Source: Planctomycetaceae bacterium (GTDB lineage Bacteria; Planctomycetota; Planctomycetia; Pirellulales; Thermoguttaceae). Taken from it: a stretch of 17,275 nt of DNA. The stretch is taken from positions 1 through 17,275 of the forward strand of contig JAITBS010000058.1 in assembly GCA_031283515.1 (NCBI GenBank), read 5' to 3'. Shown piece by piece: positions 1 to 7,095 of this stretch; positions within the stretch are counted from its first letter, which is position 1; every line of letters begins with the position of its first letter. The notes beneath the pieces are model-generated. The model did not search any database. It was not told where the DNA came from and saw only the letters and a list, made by a program, of their open reading frames with translations. The position numbers and the translations under genes are program-made.

Positions 1-890
1 AAAATACGTACAATCACCGATTTTTGTGGATCGAAAATTGTTTTTTTCATGATATTACGGGAAAAGATACAGGATTCTGTGTTGCTTTTTACAAGAATTT
101 ACCACCGGATCTATTATACGGAACAGGAGTAATGATCGCTGGTTCTGATGCGTTTGGTGGTAGTACGCTCTTTTCTGACATTACTATAACGAAATGTGAT
201 TTTGATCGTTGTGATGTCGGAATTGAATTACTTCCGCGTGACCACGATAAATCGGGGATTTGGGATCAACATCGGCACGAAACTGTAACTTGTGATGCAT
301 ATCGTCATATAACCATTCGCAATTGTAAAATCATACGTTCTTATCGTACAGGCGGAGTGATGTTATATTGTGTTCGCGGTGGAGTTGCCGAACATCTTCT
401 GATTGACCAAACCGGATATCAGGAAGTTGGGATGTTTTGGGGAGTTGCCGCGTTCCAATGTGCCAGAGTAAGTGATTTTTTAATACAGAAATGTACATTT
501 TCCAATACAATTAAAGGAAAAAGTCCTGATGGACAAGGGATTGATTTTGAAGCCGATTGCCATCGTATTGTTCTGAAAGATTCCCGTATTATCAACAACG
601 ATGGTCCCGCAATACTCTTTTTTGGCGGAACATGGAAAGGAACGAACGAAAATAATATCATTGACGGTTGTTTTCTCAAGGATAACAATCGAATGAGAGA
701 ATTTTATAATAATACTTTTGCGGTGATGCATCCAGAAAACTCCGGTGTTGTACGTAACACAACAATCTATCTTTATGAAGAAGAACAAGGATTTTATTGT
801 AATCCATTGAAATTTGAAGCATCAAATCGGGTTTACGGACCTAGTGGAAAATCTAAATTTGGAGATGAAATAACTGGAAAACAAGAGTAA
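1..890 (+). CDS. Right-handed parallel beta-helix protein, 5'-truncated by window edge
   Basis: The reading frame is open from base 3 to the TAA at 888-890 with no convincing start, so the N-terminus lies outside the window; the TTG at 24 is just an internal Leu codon. The visible ~296 residues are a succession of short beta-strand rungs of the form xITIxNCxIxxxxxxGI, for example ITITKCDFDRCDVGIEL, ITIRNCKII, FLIQKCTFSNTI, IVLKDSRIINNDGPAI and IIDGCFLKDN. This is typical of pectate-lyase-like or carbohydrate-binding beta-helix folds (Beta_helix / NosD-like repeats). Many bacterial members are secreted polysaccharide lyases, hydrolases or surface proteins, but no catalytic signature can be assigned from this part, so the substrate is unknown. 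The C-terminal ~40 residues are Tyr/Glu rich and look like the end of the helix. The fold call is firm; the function is not. Confidence 0.8.
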   Translation, partial: NTYNHRFLWIENCFFHDITGKDTGFCVAFYKNLPPDLLYGTGVMIAGSDAFGGSTLFSDITITKCDFDRCDVGIELLPRDHDKSGIWDQHRHETVTCDAYRHITIRNCKIIRSYRTGGVMLYCVRGGVAEHLLIDQTGYQEVGMFWGVAAFQCARVSDFLIQKCTFSNTIKGKSPDGQGIDFEADCHRIVLKDSRIINNDGPAILFFGGTWKGTNENNIIDGCFLKDNNRMREFYNNTFAVMHPENSGVVRNTTIYLYEEEQGFYCNPLKFEASNRVYGPSGKSKFGDEITGKQE

Positions 891-1083
891 ATATCAAGAT
901 TGATAATTCCATCATTCCTTTACACTACTATACTTCTCATTGTCTCACATTGGTAGTTTTTTAGTAAGTGTCTATTTTATTAATTCTTCGCAGGTAATTG
1001 ATTGATTTTTTATTAAGTGATGAATTTTTAAGTTACGATTTGTTTAGGTTGCGATTTTTATTTAAGAGGTAGGCAACTAACAG

Positions 1084-1117
1084 GTAGGCGACCTTTCGCC
1101 GAAAGGTTTTCACCTAC
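1084..1117. repeat. Interrupted palindrome / hairpin (GTAGG…ACCTTTCG-C-CGAAAGGT…CCTAC)
   Basis: ACCTTTCG (1091-1098) and CGAAAGGT (1100-1107) are perfectly complementary around one base, and GTAGG (1084-1088) can pair with CCTAC (1113-1117). The preceding AGGTAGGC occurs twice in a row, at about 1066 and 1082. The TTTCG-C-CGAAA core recurs in the composite repeat at 1186-1290 and 11601-11704, so this looks like a partial or degenerate member of that family. Confidence 0.55.
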
Positions 1118-1185
1118 GGTCGCAACGGTTGGTTTTGTTATGGTGTTGTACACAGTTGTTTTTTCATTTCCGTCCGTCCACAGGG

Positions 1186-1290
1186 GCAAGTCGGCAATCG
1201 CCGTATTGTTTAAAACCTTTCGGCGAAACGTTGCCTACCTTTGGAGACCATTGGTAAACAAATTGACGAATATTCCACTGATAGATTACA
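1186..1290 (-). repeat. Composite dispersed repeat, copy 1 (reverse orientation)
   Basis: Read on the minus strand this begins with TGTAATCTATCAGTGG (1290-1275), continues through an AT-rich stretch, reaches AGGTAGGCAACG (1240-1229) and a TTTCGCCGAAA palindrome, and ends GTTTTAAACAATACGGC then GATTGCCGACTTGC. The same order and near-identical sequence is found at 11601-11704 on the plus strand. The first ~65 bases are also found at 16843-16908. It is not coding. Confidence 0.75.
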
Positions 1291-1374
1291 AATGTTTTGG
1301 GTATTTTTATCTTGACGGAAAATTCGATATGGATCATGTTTTCGATTTCCGATAGAATGTTAAAAAATAAATAG

Positions 1375-1404
1375 TTGATGAATAAAAATAACATCAATTA
1401 TAAT
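1375..1404 (+). promoter_or_regulatory. Possible sigma70-type promoter for the SDR gene
   Basis: TTGATG at 1375-1380 and TATAAT at 1399-1404 are separated by 18 bp and lie about 97 bp before the ATG at 1501. This matches the housekeeping -35/-10 pattern. In an AT-rich spacer such matches arise by chance, and the transcription start is not known. Confidence 0.35.
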
Positions 1405-1500
1405 CAAATGTTATACTTAATCTGAAATAATGACCTTATTATTTTTTTGTATTATTTTTGAAACAGGTTACATCGTTAATTTTTGGAGTTAAAAACGGAG

Positions 1501-2292
1501 ATGAAACGAACATTAAAAAACAGTCGGATTTTGTTAACAGGGGCTTCTTCTGGAATTGGAGCGGTATTGGCTTTTGAGTTGGCGAAAGAAGGAGCTGATT
1601 TGGTTCTTCTTGCTCGGCGCGAAAACCGGCTTCAGGAAATTGCGGAACAAATACGTAAAACATTTGGTGATAGCCGGAAAGTTGCAACAGTTATTGGTGA
1701 TATTACCGATTCGACGGTTCGTCAGGCTGCAATTCAAACAGCGGTGGGAGAATTGGGAGGTCTTGATATTCTGATTAACAATGCCGGAGTGGGAGCAACG
1801 GCACTCGTAGAGTCCACAACCCAAGAAACACTTCGACGCATTTTTGAAGTCAATTTCTTTGCTTTGTTTGAACTAACACAACTTGCCTTACCTCATCTCA
1901 AACTTGGTAATCAACCAATGGTTATCAATTTGAGTTCGATAGTTGGTTTGCGTGGAGTACCACATTACGGGGTGTATGGAGCAGCTAAGTTTGCAGTTAG
2001 CGGGATTTCCGAAACAATGCGGGCAGAGTTTTCACGTTACGGAATTGATGTTCTTTTGGTTTGTCCCGGAACAACGCAGACCGAATTTTTTGATGTTCTT
2101 TACCAATCCAGTAGTGCACCGGATATGCCGGTTCACCACGCAGTTACTCCAGAATATGTAGCAATTCGAATTGTTCGGGCAATGAAAAAAGGGAAACATA
2201 AAATCATTCCGTATTTTCAGGCAGTTATCCTCGATTACCTCAACCGTTATGCCCCATGGTTCACCGATTGGATTATGACAAAATACGTTTAG
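1501..2292 (+). CDS. Short-chain dehydrogenase/reductase (SDR family NAD(P)-dependent oxidoreductase)
   Basis: This 263-residue classical SDR is the usual length for a one-domain Rossmann oxidoreductase. The cofactor motif TGASSGIG is at residues 13-20, the structural NNAG at 93-96, and the catalytic set is Ser146 (in LSSIVGL), Tyr159 and Lys163 (YGAAK). The PG motif that follows (VCPGTTQTEF) closes the nicotinamide site. An Arg pair after the second strand (LLARRENR) suggests NADP(H), by family analogy. I chose ATG 1501 because TGGAG at 1484-1488 sits about 12 bp upstream; a TTG at 1483 in the same frame would add six residues and overlap that site. A hydrophobic/aromatic C-terminus (IIPYFQAVILDYLNRYAPWFTDWIM) resembles SDRs annotated as acyl or steroid reductases (DltE/YqjQ-like), but the substrate cannot be read. 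It stands alone, with long spacers on both sides. Confidence 0.93.
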   Translation: MKRTLKNSRILLTGASSGIGAVLAFELAKEGADLVLLARRENRLQEIAEQIRKTFGDSRKVATVIGDITDSTVRQAAIQTAVGELGGLDILINNAGVGATALVESTTQETLRRIFEVNFFALFELTQLALPHLKLGNQPMVINLSSIVGLRGVPHYGVYGAAKFAVSGISETMRAEFSRYGIDVLLVCPGTTQTEFFDVLYQSSSAPDMPVHHAVTPEYVAIRIVRAMKKGKHKIIPYFQAVILDYLNRYAPWFTDWIMTKYV

Positions 2293-2717
2293 AAATGGAG
2301 TGTGCCGCTTAATTCAAATAGTCCGCTGATTACACAGATTGCCGCACATTATTTTAAAACATTTATTGAAATGGAATAAAATTGTATCTTTCGTCTGTTT
2401 TATTATACTCATTATACTTTAAAATTCGTCTTTTCAAGAACAAAATTATTGTGTCTCTTATTTGAAAATCCGGTCAATTCCGTTGCTCCTATCAAAATCT
2501 GTTGATCTTGTCAAGAAACGAAAAACGAATGATCAAGTGTGATGATTATATTTTGGTTGTTTCGTCATTCTCATTTGTAAACCCTCATTTGTAAACCGGT
2601 TCATTCTTTCGTTTTTGGGAAAACACTCACTTGGCTTTTTAAGTCTGTCGGTTATAATTACAACCTTGAATTACTGTTTTAATAGGGATTTTTTTTGTTC
2701 TTTTACGTTTTCCTTCT
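2293..2717. other. Spacer, no gene
   Basis: The 425 bp between the dehydrogenase and galT contain no convincing ORF or RNA gene. A short direct repeat, TCATTTGTAAACC, occurs twice at about 2571-2597. A promoter-like pair precedes galT. I saw no strong terminator hairpin after the dehydrogenase. Confidence 0.5.
2631..2658 (+). promoter_or_regulatory. Possible sigma70-type promoter for galT
   Basis: TTGGCT (2631-2636) and a perfect TATAAT (2653-2658) are separated by 16 bp, placing transcription start roughly 50 bp before the GTG at 2718. The perfect -10 makes this one of the better promoter candidates in the window, but it is a pattern match only. Confidence 0.4.
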
Positions 2718-3863
2718 GTGCCAGAATACCGCCAAGACCCGTTGACCGGACGAATCGTGATTGTTGCCGAAGAACGCGCCGCACGACCACATCAGTTCGA
2801 TATCAACGATTCCAATATTTATGATGATTCGGAAACGTATCGGAAATTCTGTCCGTTTTGCGAAGGTAATGAAGTTTTAACTCCCAATGAAATAACAGCG
2901 TTTCGTCCCGCTAATTCTTTGCCGAATAGTTCCGGTTGGTCTGTACGTGTTGTTCCTAATAAATTTCCTGCGGTTATTCAAGAGGTTTCTGATTTTCCGT
3001 TATGGTTTAGTAATTATTCTTGGTTCAGTAATTATTCTCCGAAATCGTATCATCCCCAAAACGAACTCTTCAGAAAATCAGTGTCCGGCTTTGGGCATCA
3101 CGAAGTTATTGTCGATACCCCGCGCCATATCTTGAGTATCTCCGAAATGACCCGTAACGAAATTATTGATATGTTTCGGATGTACCAAAATCGTCTTCAA
3201 TTGTTACGCAAAGAGGAATGTTGGAAATATGTTCAGATTTTCAAAAATGTCGGTTCCGCAGCCGGTGCATCAATTCCCCATTCTCATAGCCAATTATTGG
3301 CAATGCCGTTTGTTCCGCCAATGATTGCATCAATCTGGTCGAAAGCATCAGAATATCCGTTCAATAAAACAATTAGTAAAACAAAAAAGAAACTAAATCG
3401 GAATTTGCCGGATTGTGTGTGGTGTGACCGGCTGAAATCGGAACTGCAGGAACAAAAACGAATCGTCGAAGAAACTCACCATTTCGTTACCTTATGCCCT
3501 TTTGTAAGCCGTTTTCCGGGTGAAGTGGAAATTTATCCGAAATCGCATGAATCCAATTTTGATGATAATGTACAGATTTCCGAACTTGCATTGCTTGTTC
3601 GCCGTACAATTATTCGTTTGGAAAAAGCGGTTCCGGAAATGAAAAAACCGCTCGCTTACAATCTTGTTCTCAATACAGAACCGTTTGATTCTTCTATTCC
3701 GTCCTTAAAAAACATTTTTCATTGGCATCTTTCGATTTTACCGAGTTTAGCACGGGCTGCTGGTTTTGAATGGGGAACCGGACTCCATATCAATCCGGTT
3801 TCACCGGAAAAAATCGCCTTGCAGCTAGCAAATTGCAACATAAATAAATCCGATTTGTCATAA
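2718..3863 (+). CDS. galT: Galactose-1-phosphate uridylyltransferase (GalT family, HIT superfamily)
   Basis: The 381-residue product has the two-half HIT-type layout of GalT, which swaps UMP between UDP-glucose and galactose-1-phosphate in the cytoplasmic Leloir pathway. It starts PEYRQDPLTGRIVIVA, carries a first zinc CxxC at Cys45/Cys48 (CPFC), then GFGHHEVIVDTPRH, then the active-site segment GASIPHSHSQ with His188-Ser-His190-Ser-Gln192. His190 is the expected uridylylated nucleophile. A second CxxC lies at Cys233/Cys236, and the C-terminal half has HWHLSILP (His335/His337) and GFEWGTGLHINPVSPE. Classical GalT has His-Pro-His; here it is His-Ser-His, so a related nucleotidyltransferase (ADP-glucose phosphorylase-like) remains possible. 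Start is GTG, the only usual start codon after the upstream stop at 2667, without an obvious Shine-Dalgarno. A tandem duplication gives WFSNYS twice. No other gal gene is adjacent. Confidence 0.88.
   Translation: MPEYRQDPLTGRIVIVAEERAARPHQFDINDSNIYDDSETYRKFCPFCEGNEVLTPNEITAFRPANSLPNSSGWSVRVVPNKFPAVIQEVSDFPLWFSNYSWFSNYSPKSYHPQNELFRKSVSGFGHHEVIVDTPRHILSISEMTRNEIIDMFRMYQNRLQLLRKEECWKYVQIFKNVGSAAGASIPHSHSQLLAMPFVPPMIASIWSKASEYPFNKTISKTKKKLNRNLPDCVWCDRLKSELQEQKRIVEETHHFVTLCPFVSRFPGEVEIYPKSHESNFDDNVQISELALLVRRTIIRLEKAVPEMKKPLAYNLVLNTEPFDSSIPSLKNIFHWHLSILPSLARAAGFEWGTGLHINPVSPEKIALQLANCNINKSDLS
3003..3038 (+). repeat. 18-bp in-frame tandem duplication inside galT
   Basis: Bases 3003-3020 are repeated at 3021-3038 with a single T/C difference, duplicating the hexapeptide WFSNYS. 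The insertion lies between the first zinc site and the GFGHHEV segment, in a variable loop of the family, so the reading frame and all key residues are kept. Confidence 0.85.
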
Positions 3864-3947
3864 ATAAATATTCCGCATAAATATTCCGTTTGTACCGCTA
3901 TTCATTATTACCCCGCAAATTTCAAACTCCGAATCCCCAAAATTATA

Positions 3948-5378
3948 ATGCCGATTGATGCTGCAACAATTTATCAGAACATTCCCCAAACCAAACAAGG
4001 GCAAAGTACGGAAACACCGAATCCTGAAATGTTAAAATCGGTGTTTGTTGCTGCGATACAAAATTCCCTGACAAACCGGATGTTCCATAGTAATACGTCA
4101 ATTGTTGATATAAGTGTTGAAATTCAAGACTCCGGCACGGAACAAAAAGAACAGCAGAACAAAGACCAACACGAATTATTAACACAATCCGAACGCCGTG
4201 ATTTCACTAAAGAGGATAAACGTACCTTAAATCAATTGGAAATACGGCATGAACAAATTGCCGATGATTATAACCGAAAAGCCGAACAACATGACCATCT
4301 GCAAACCGAATACAAAGAAAAAAAAGAACGCCGTGATTTTACAAACAACCCGACAATCAATAGTGCTACAATATCTTTGGAGAAAACAGTTTCTTCGGTT
4401 CCGGTGTCAACAGGAGTTTCAATGGTTCCAACGGATTCGGTTTCTGCAACACTTTCTGTATTGCCGGAATTGTCAAACCAACAGAACACTACTACTTTAC
4501 AAAAATCTGTTTCTGTTCCAATAACACCGGGGATTATTCCGCCTTCGTTTCTTGTAACCGGTTCCCAACCTGTTTCTGTTACACAGACGCCGACAACAAC
4601 ACAACCGTTTACCGCATTGACAACTTCCTCTGCGCCGGTTGTAACATTGGATGCGGTTTCCGTCATGACAATCTTTACCGCTTCAGGACGATTCGGAATC
4701 CGTAAAGATGAAACCGAAGAAAAAAACGTTATAGAAAAGAAAAAGGAAAAAGAAAAAAAAAGAATACCTTCATTATTCGTATCGGGTTTTGTGGAAATGA
4801 CACCGCCGGTTGTGTACAAAAATCAGTCAACTTACACACCCCATGATACGGAACCGGAATCAAATAATTATTCCGTACAAAAAATCAATGAAGAAAACAG
4901 TCAGGAACCAAAATCAGAATCAGAATCAGAATCAGAATTGAAATCCGAATCGAAATCGGAATCAGAATTAAAATCGGAATTGCAATCGGAATTGAAATCC
5001 AGACAAGAATCAGAACTTGATGAAAATCGTACAAAAATACCGTTGGAACAATGGTTTTCGGGAAATCAATCTGTTGAAAAATCCTTCGCAAAACCGAATG
5101 AGTCGGAATCTTTTGATCCGTTACGATTTATTCAGAGGGTTGCGGCGGCGTGCCGGTCGGCGGCAAATCAACAGGGAACAATCCGAATCAAATTACATCT
5201 CGATCAACTTGGAACAGTAACTCTTCAGATAACTTCAAAATTAAATAAAATGGCGGTTCGATTTGAGGTTACATCATTTGCAGCAGCTCGCCGGCTTCGC
5301 GATACTCTTGGCGAACTACACACAACACTCGCCGAACAAAATATCATTCTCGAACACACCGAAATTGATATGACTTAA
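3948..5378 (+). CDS. Flagellar hook-length control (FliK) C-terminal-domain protein, orphan
   Basis: This 476-residue protein ends in an ~84-residue domain (393-476) of the Flg_hook/FliK C-terminal type: IRIKLHLDQLGTV (about 412-424), then a beta-hairpin, AVRFEVTSFAAARRLRDTL, and TLAEQNIILEHTEIDMT. In flagella this domain switches export specificity at FlhB while the disordered N-terminal part measures the hook. The N-terminal ~390 residues here are low complexity, in order: a charged Gln/Glu/Lys region, a Thr/Val/Ser-rich region, and a Ser-Glu-Lys repeat (about 322-358). ERRDFT occurs twice (about 83 and 128). No other flagellar gene is in the window, so a role in hook assembly is inferred from the domain alone. 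Start ATG 3948 has no clear Shine-Dalgarno. GalT ends 85 bp upstream. Confidence 0.82.
   Translation: MPIDAATIYQNIPQTKQGQSTETPNPEMLKSVFVAAIQNSLTNRMFHSNTSIVDISVEIQDSGTEQKEQQNKDQHELLTQSERRDFTKEDKRTLNQLEIRHEQIADDYNRKAEQHDHLQTEYKEKKERRDFTNNPTINSATISLEKTVSSVPVSTGVSMVPTDSVSATLSVLPELSNQQNTTTLQKSVSVPITPGIIPPSFLVTGSQPVSVTQTPTTTQPFTALTTSSAPVVTLDAVSVMTIFTASGRFGIRKDETEEKNVIEKKKEKEKKRIPSLFVSGFVEMTPPVVYKNQSTYTPHDTEPESNNYSVQKINEENSQEPKSESESESELKSESKSESELKSELQSELKSRQESELDENRTKIPLEQWFSGNQSVEKSFAKPNESESFDPLRFIQRVAAACRSAANQQGTIRIKLHLDQLGTVTLQITSKLNKMAVRFEVTSFAAARRLRDTLGELHTTLAEQNIILEHTEIDMT
4909..5003 (+). repeat. Hexanucleotide-type low-complexity repeat coding Ser-Glu/Lys-Ser-Glu
   Basis: Four exact TCAGAA units at 4914-4937 are followed by diverged TC(G/C/A)GAA units mixed with AAATC and TTGAAATC. 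They encode SESESESELKSESKSESELKS and similar. Such arrays expand and contract by slippage in 6-bp steps that keep frame, so the length of this linker probably varies between strains. Confidence 0.8.
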
Positions 5379-5414
5379 AATTTGAATCTCATCAAAAACG
5401 CCCAAAAAACATAA

Positions 5415-5475
5415 GGGAACTTCTAAAAACCTCCTGTAGAAATTTATTTTTAGAAATTCCCATAAAATATTACAA
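5415..5475. repeat. Hairpin repeat element, (A)CTTCTAAAAA family
   Basis: GGGAACTTCTAAAAA (5415-5429) and TTTTTAGAAATTCCC (5447-5461) form a 15-bp inverted repeat with one mismatch and a 17-base loop, followed by ATAAAATATTAC. The same frame (GGGAA…CTAAAAA … TTCCCAT[A/G]AAATATTAC) occurs at 13688-13753, with different sequence in the loop. It lies between two co-directional genes and could act as a terminator or RNA-stabilising hairpin, or be a small non-autonomous mobile repeat. Confidence 0.65.
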
Positions 5476-5493
5476 ATATCACAAGAACAAAAA

Positions 5494-6777
5494 ATGCAAC
5501 ACAAAATAACACAAAACAACGCCAATCAATTAACAAACATCAATTGTTGGTCGCCGGACGGTCAATTTTTGTTTTATGATGTTCGAAGCGGTAAGGATGC
5601 TTCTGTGTTTGACGGAACCCGAATCGAAAAACTTCATGTTGAATCGGGAGAAGTTGAAACACTTTATGGAGCAAAAAACGGAGCCTGTTGTGGAGTTGTA
5701 ACATGTTCACCGGTTGAAAACCGTCTTGTTTTCATTCATGGTCCCGAATATCCCGATGCTCATTGGAATTATTCGTTTCAACATCGTTATGGAATGATTC
5801 TTCATTCCAACGGTTTGACGGAAATATTGGATGCTTGTAATGTTGCTCCGCCGTTTTTACCCGGAGCCTTGCGAGGAGGTTCCCATGTTCATGTTTTCAG
5901 CGGTGACGGTCAATGGATCAGTTTTACGTATAATGATCATCTGCTTCATTCGTTGGACAACAATCAAAATGCTCCTCCGCATGATTTTGATCAACGGAAT
6001 ATTGGTATTGCAGTTCCGCTTTGCCCAGTCCGCGTCAACCGAAATCATCCGCGAAATCATGACGGTTCTTATTTTTCCGTTCTTATTTCCCAAACCGTAA
6101 ATCACCCGCAACCGGATAGCGATGAAATTCAGAAAGCATTTGAAGATTCTTGGGTTGGTGTTGACGGTTACATTAAGCCGGATGGTTCACGGCAAAAAAA
6201 AGCAATTGCTTTTCTTGGCGATGTTATCGGAAACGATAATCAAATTGTTACGGAAGTGTTCATTGTTGATCTTCCCGATCAAATGGAATGTTTCGCCGTT
6301 TCCGGCAATACGCCGTTGGAAGGAACCTTGACACAACGACCTGCTCCGCCACACGGAATTGTTCAACGGCGTTTGACTTACACAACGAATCAACGTTTTC
6401 CCGGAGTTCAAGGTGTGCGGCATTGGTCTCGCAGTTCACCGGACGGTTCGAAAATTGCGTTTCTAATGCGGGACGATGCGGGAGTTGTCCAAATCTGGAC
6501 AACGTCTCCGAATGGCGGTTGTCCGCATCAATGGACTCATGGGAATTACGATATTACTTCGACGTTCACCTGGAACCCGAACGGCAAAAATATTGCCCAT
6601 GTTATGGATCATTCTGTCTGTATCAGTTCAGAAACCGAAACAATCCGGCTAACACCCAAAAACAATGAAACCGATACTCCATTGCCATACGCAGTTGTTT
6701 TTTCTCCCGACGGTTCCAGAATTGCGTTCCTTCGACATCAGAATCACTTAAACCGGATTTTTGTAGTCAATATCTGA
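5494..6777 (+). CDS. yidR: DUF3748 / YidR-type beta-propeller protein
   Basis: The 427-residue product resembles E. coli YidR (DUF3748) along most of its length: QLTNINCWSPDGQFLFYDVR at the start, VFIHGPEYPDAHWNYSFQHR, the hallmark GALRGGSHVHVFSGDGQWISFTYNDH, then RNIGIAVPLCPVRV, HPRNHDGSYFSVLIS and QPDSDEIQKAFEDSWVG. The repeated W/FSPDG motifs (about residues 20, 138, 313, 402) are TolB/WD40-like propeller blades (PD40 repeats). No signal peptide is visible, so it is probably cytoplasmic unless processed differently. The family's biochemical role is not established as far as I know; in enterobacteria yidR sits near sugar-acid genes. Here it is flanked by the FliK-domain gene and a secreted Cys-rich gene, which gives no functional hint. 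Start ATG 5494 has only a weak purine-rich upstream stretch. Confidence 0.85.
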   Translation: MQHKITQNNANQLTNINCWSPDGQFLFYDVRSGKDASVFDGTRIEKLHVESGEVETLYGAKNGACCGVVTCSPVENRLVFIHGPEYPDAHWNYSFQHRYGMILHSNGLTEILDACNVAPPFLPGALRGGSHVHVFSGDGQWISFTYNDHLLHSLDNNQNAPPHDFDQRNIGIAVPLCPVRVNRNHPRNHDGSYFSVLISQTVNHPQPDSDEIQKAFEDSWVGVDGYIKPDGSRQKKAIAFLGDVIGNDNQIVTEVFIVDLPDQMECFAVSGNTPLEGTLTQRPAPPHGIVQRRLTYTTNQRFPGVQGVRHWSRSSPDGSKIAFLMRDDAGVVQIWTTSPNGGCPHQWTHGNYDITSTFTWNPNGKNIAHVMDHSVCISSETETIRLTPKNNETDTPLPYAVVFSPDGSRIAFLRHQNHLNRIFVVNI

Positions 6778-7095
6778 GCATTCGTTGAAAACTTCTAAAA
6801 ATCACATATTTTGACTTATCCGAAATTTGTTCTTCATCCTTATTTTTCCTGATATATTTGTCATAACGATTTTAGCGGTTGTCGGTAAGAAGAAAAAATT
6901 TGTCCATAAAAAATCACGGAATTAAATAACACAGGACGAAAAAACAACCTATTATATCCTAACCGGAAAATAACCAACAAATATCGTGAAAATAAATTCG
7001 CACACAAAAACAAATCTTATTGTTGTAAGGTGTGATAAAATATTATTTTGAAAATATTTGGAAAAAAATCATTTAACGAAAAGAGGAGAATATCC
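6778..7095. other. Spacer with one repeat core and a putative upstream motif, no gene
   Basis: This 318-bp AT-rich spacer holds no gene. ACTTCTAAAAA at 6791-6801, just after the stop codon, is a core of the dispersed repeat family. AAGGTGTGAT at 7028-7037 is shared with the upstream region of the second Cys-rich gene. Confidence 0.5.
7028..7037 (+). promoter_or_regulatory. Shared upstream motif AAGGTGTGAT (site 1)
   Basis: The decamer lies 58 bp before the ATG of the Cys-rich gene at 7096. The identical decamer, in the same orientation relative to its gene, lies 46 bp before the start of the second Cys-rich gene. It is directly followed by AAAATATT, which could serve as a -10 region. A common regulator is an inference. 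Confidence 0.3.

Larger units (their letters stand above)
891..1500. other. Long spacer with repeat elements, no gene
   Basis: This 610-bp AT-rich spacer holds no believable gene. Two overlapping short ORFs on opposite strands (1140-1355, 1164-1397) have no ribosome binding site or recognisable protein and run through a dispersed repeat. The spacer contains a hairpin-forming palindrome around 1084-1117, the composite repeat at 1186-1290, and a promoter-like pair ahead of the dehydrogenase gene. Confidence 0.6.

Noticed and set aside
1140..1397. Overlapping short ORFs on both strands in the first spacer
   Set aside because: They run through a dispersed repeat, lack ribosome binding sites and have no protein-like composition.
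4268..4819. 183-residue minus-strand ORF inside the FliK-domain gene
   Set aside because: It is antisense to a low-complexity Thr/Val/Ser-rich region whose base pattern avoids stops on the other strand; its product is the mirror of that repeat and the plus-strand protein has a clear C-terminal domain.
6187..6668. Overlapping ORFs of 78-126 residues inside the YidR-type gene
   Set aside because: The DUF3748 frame is clearly coding along this stretch, and the alternatives show no family features.
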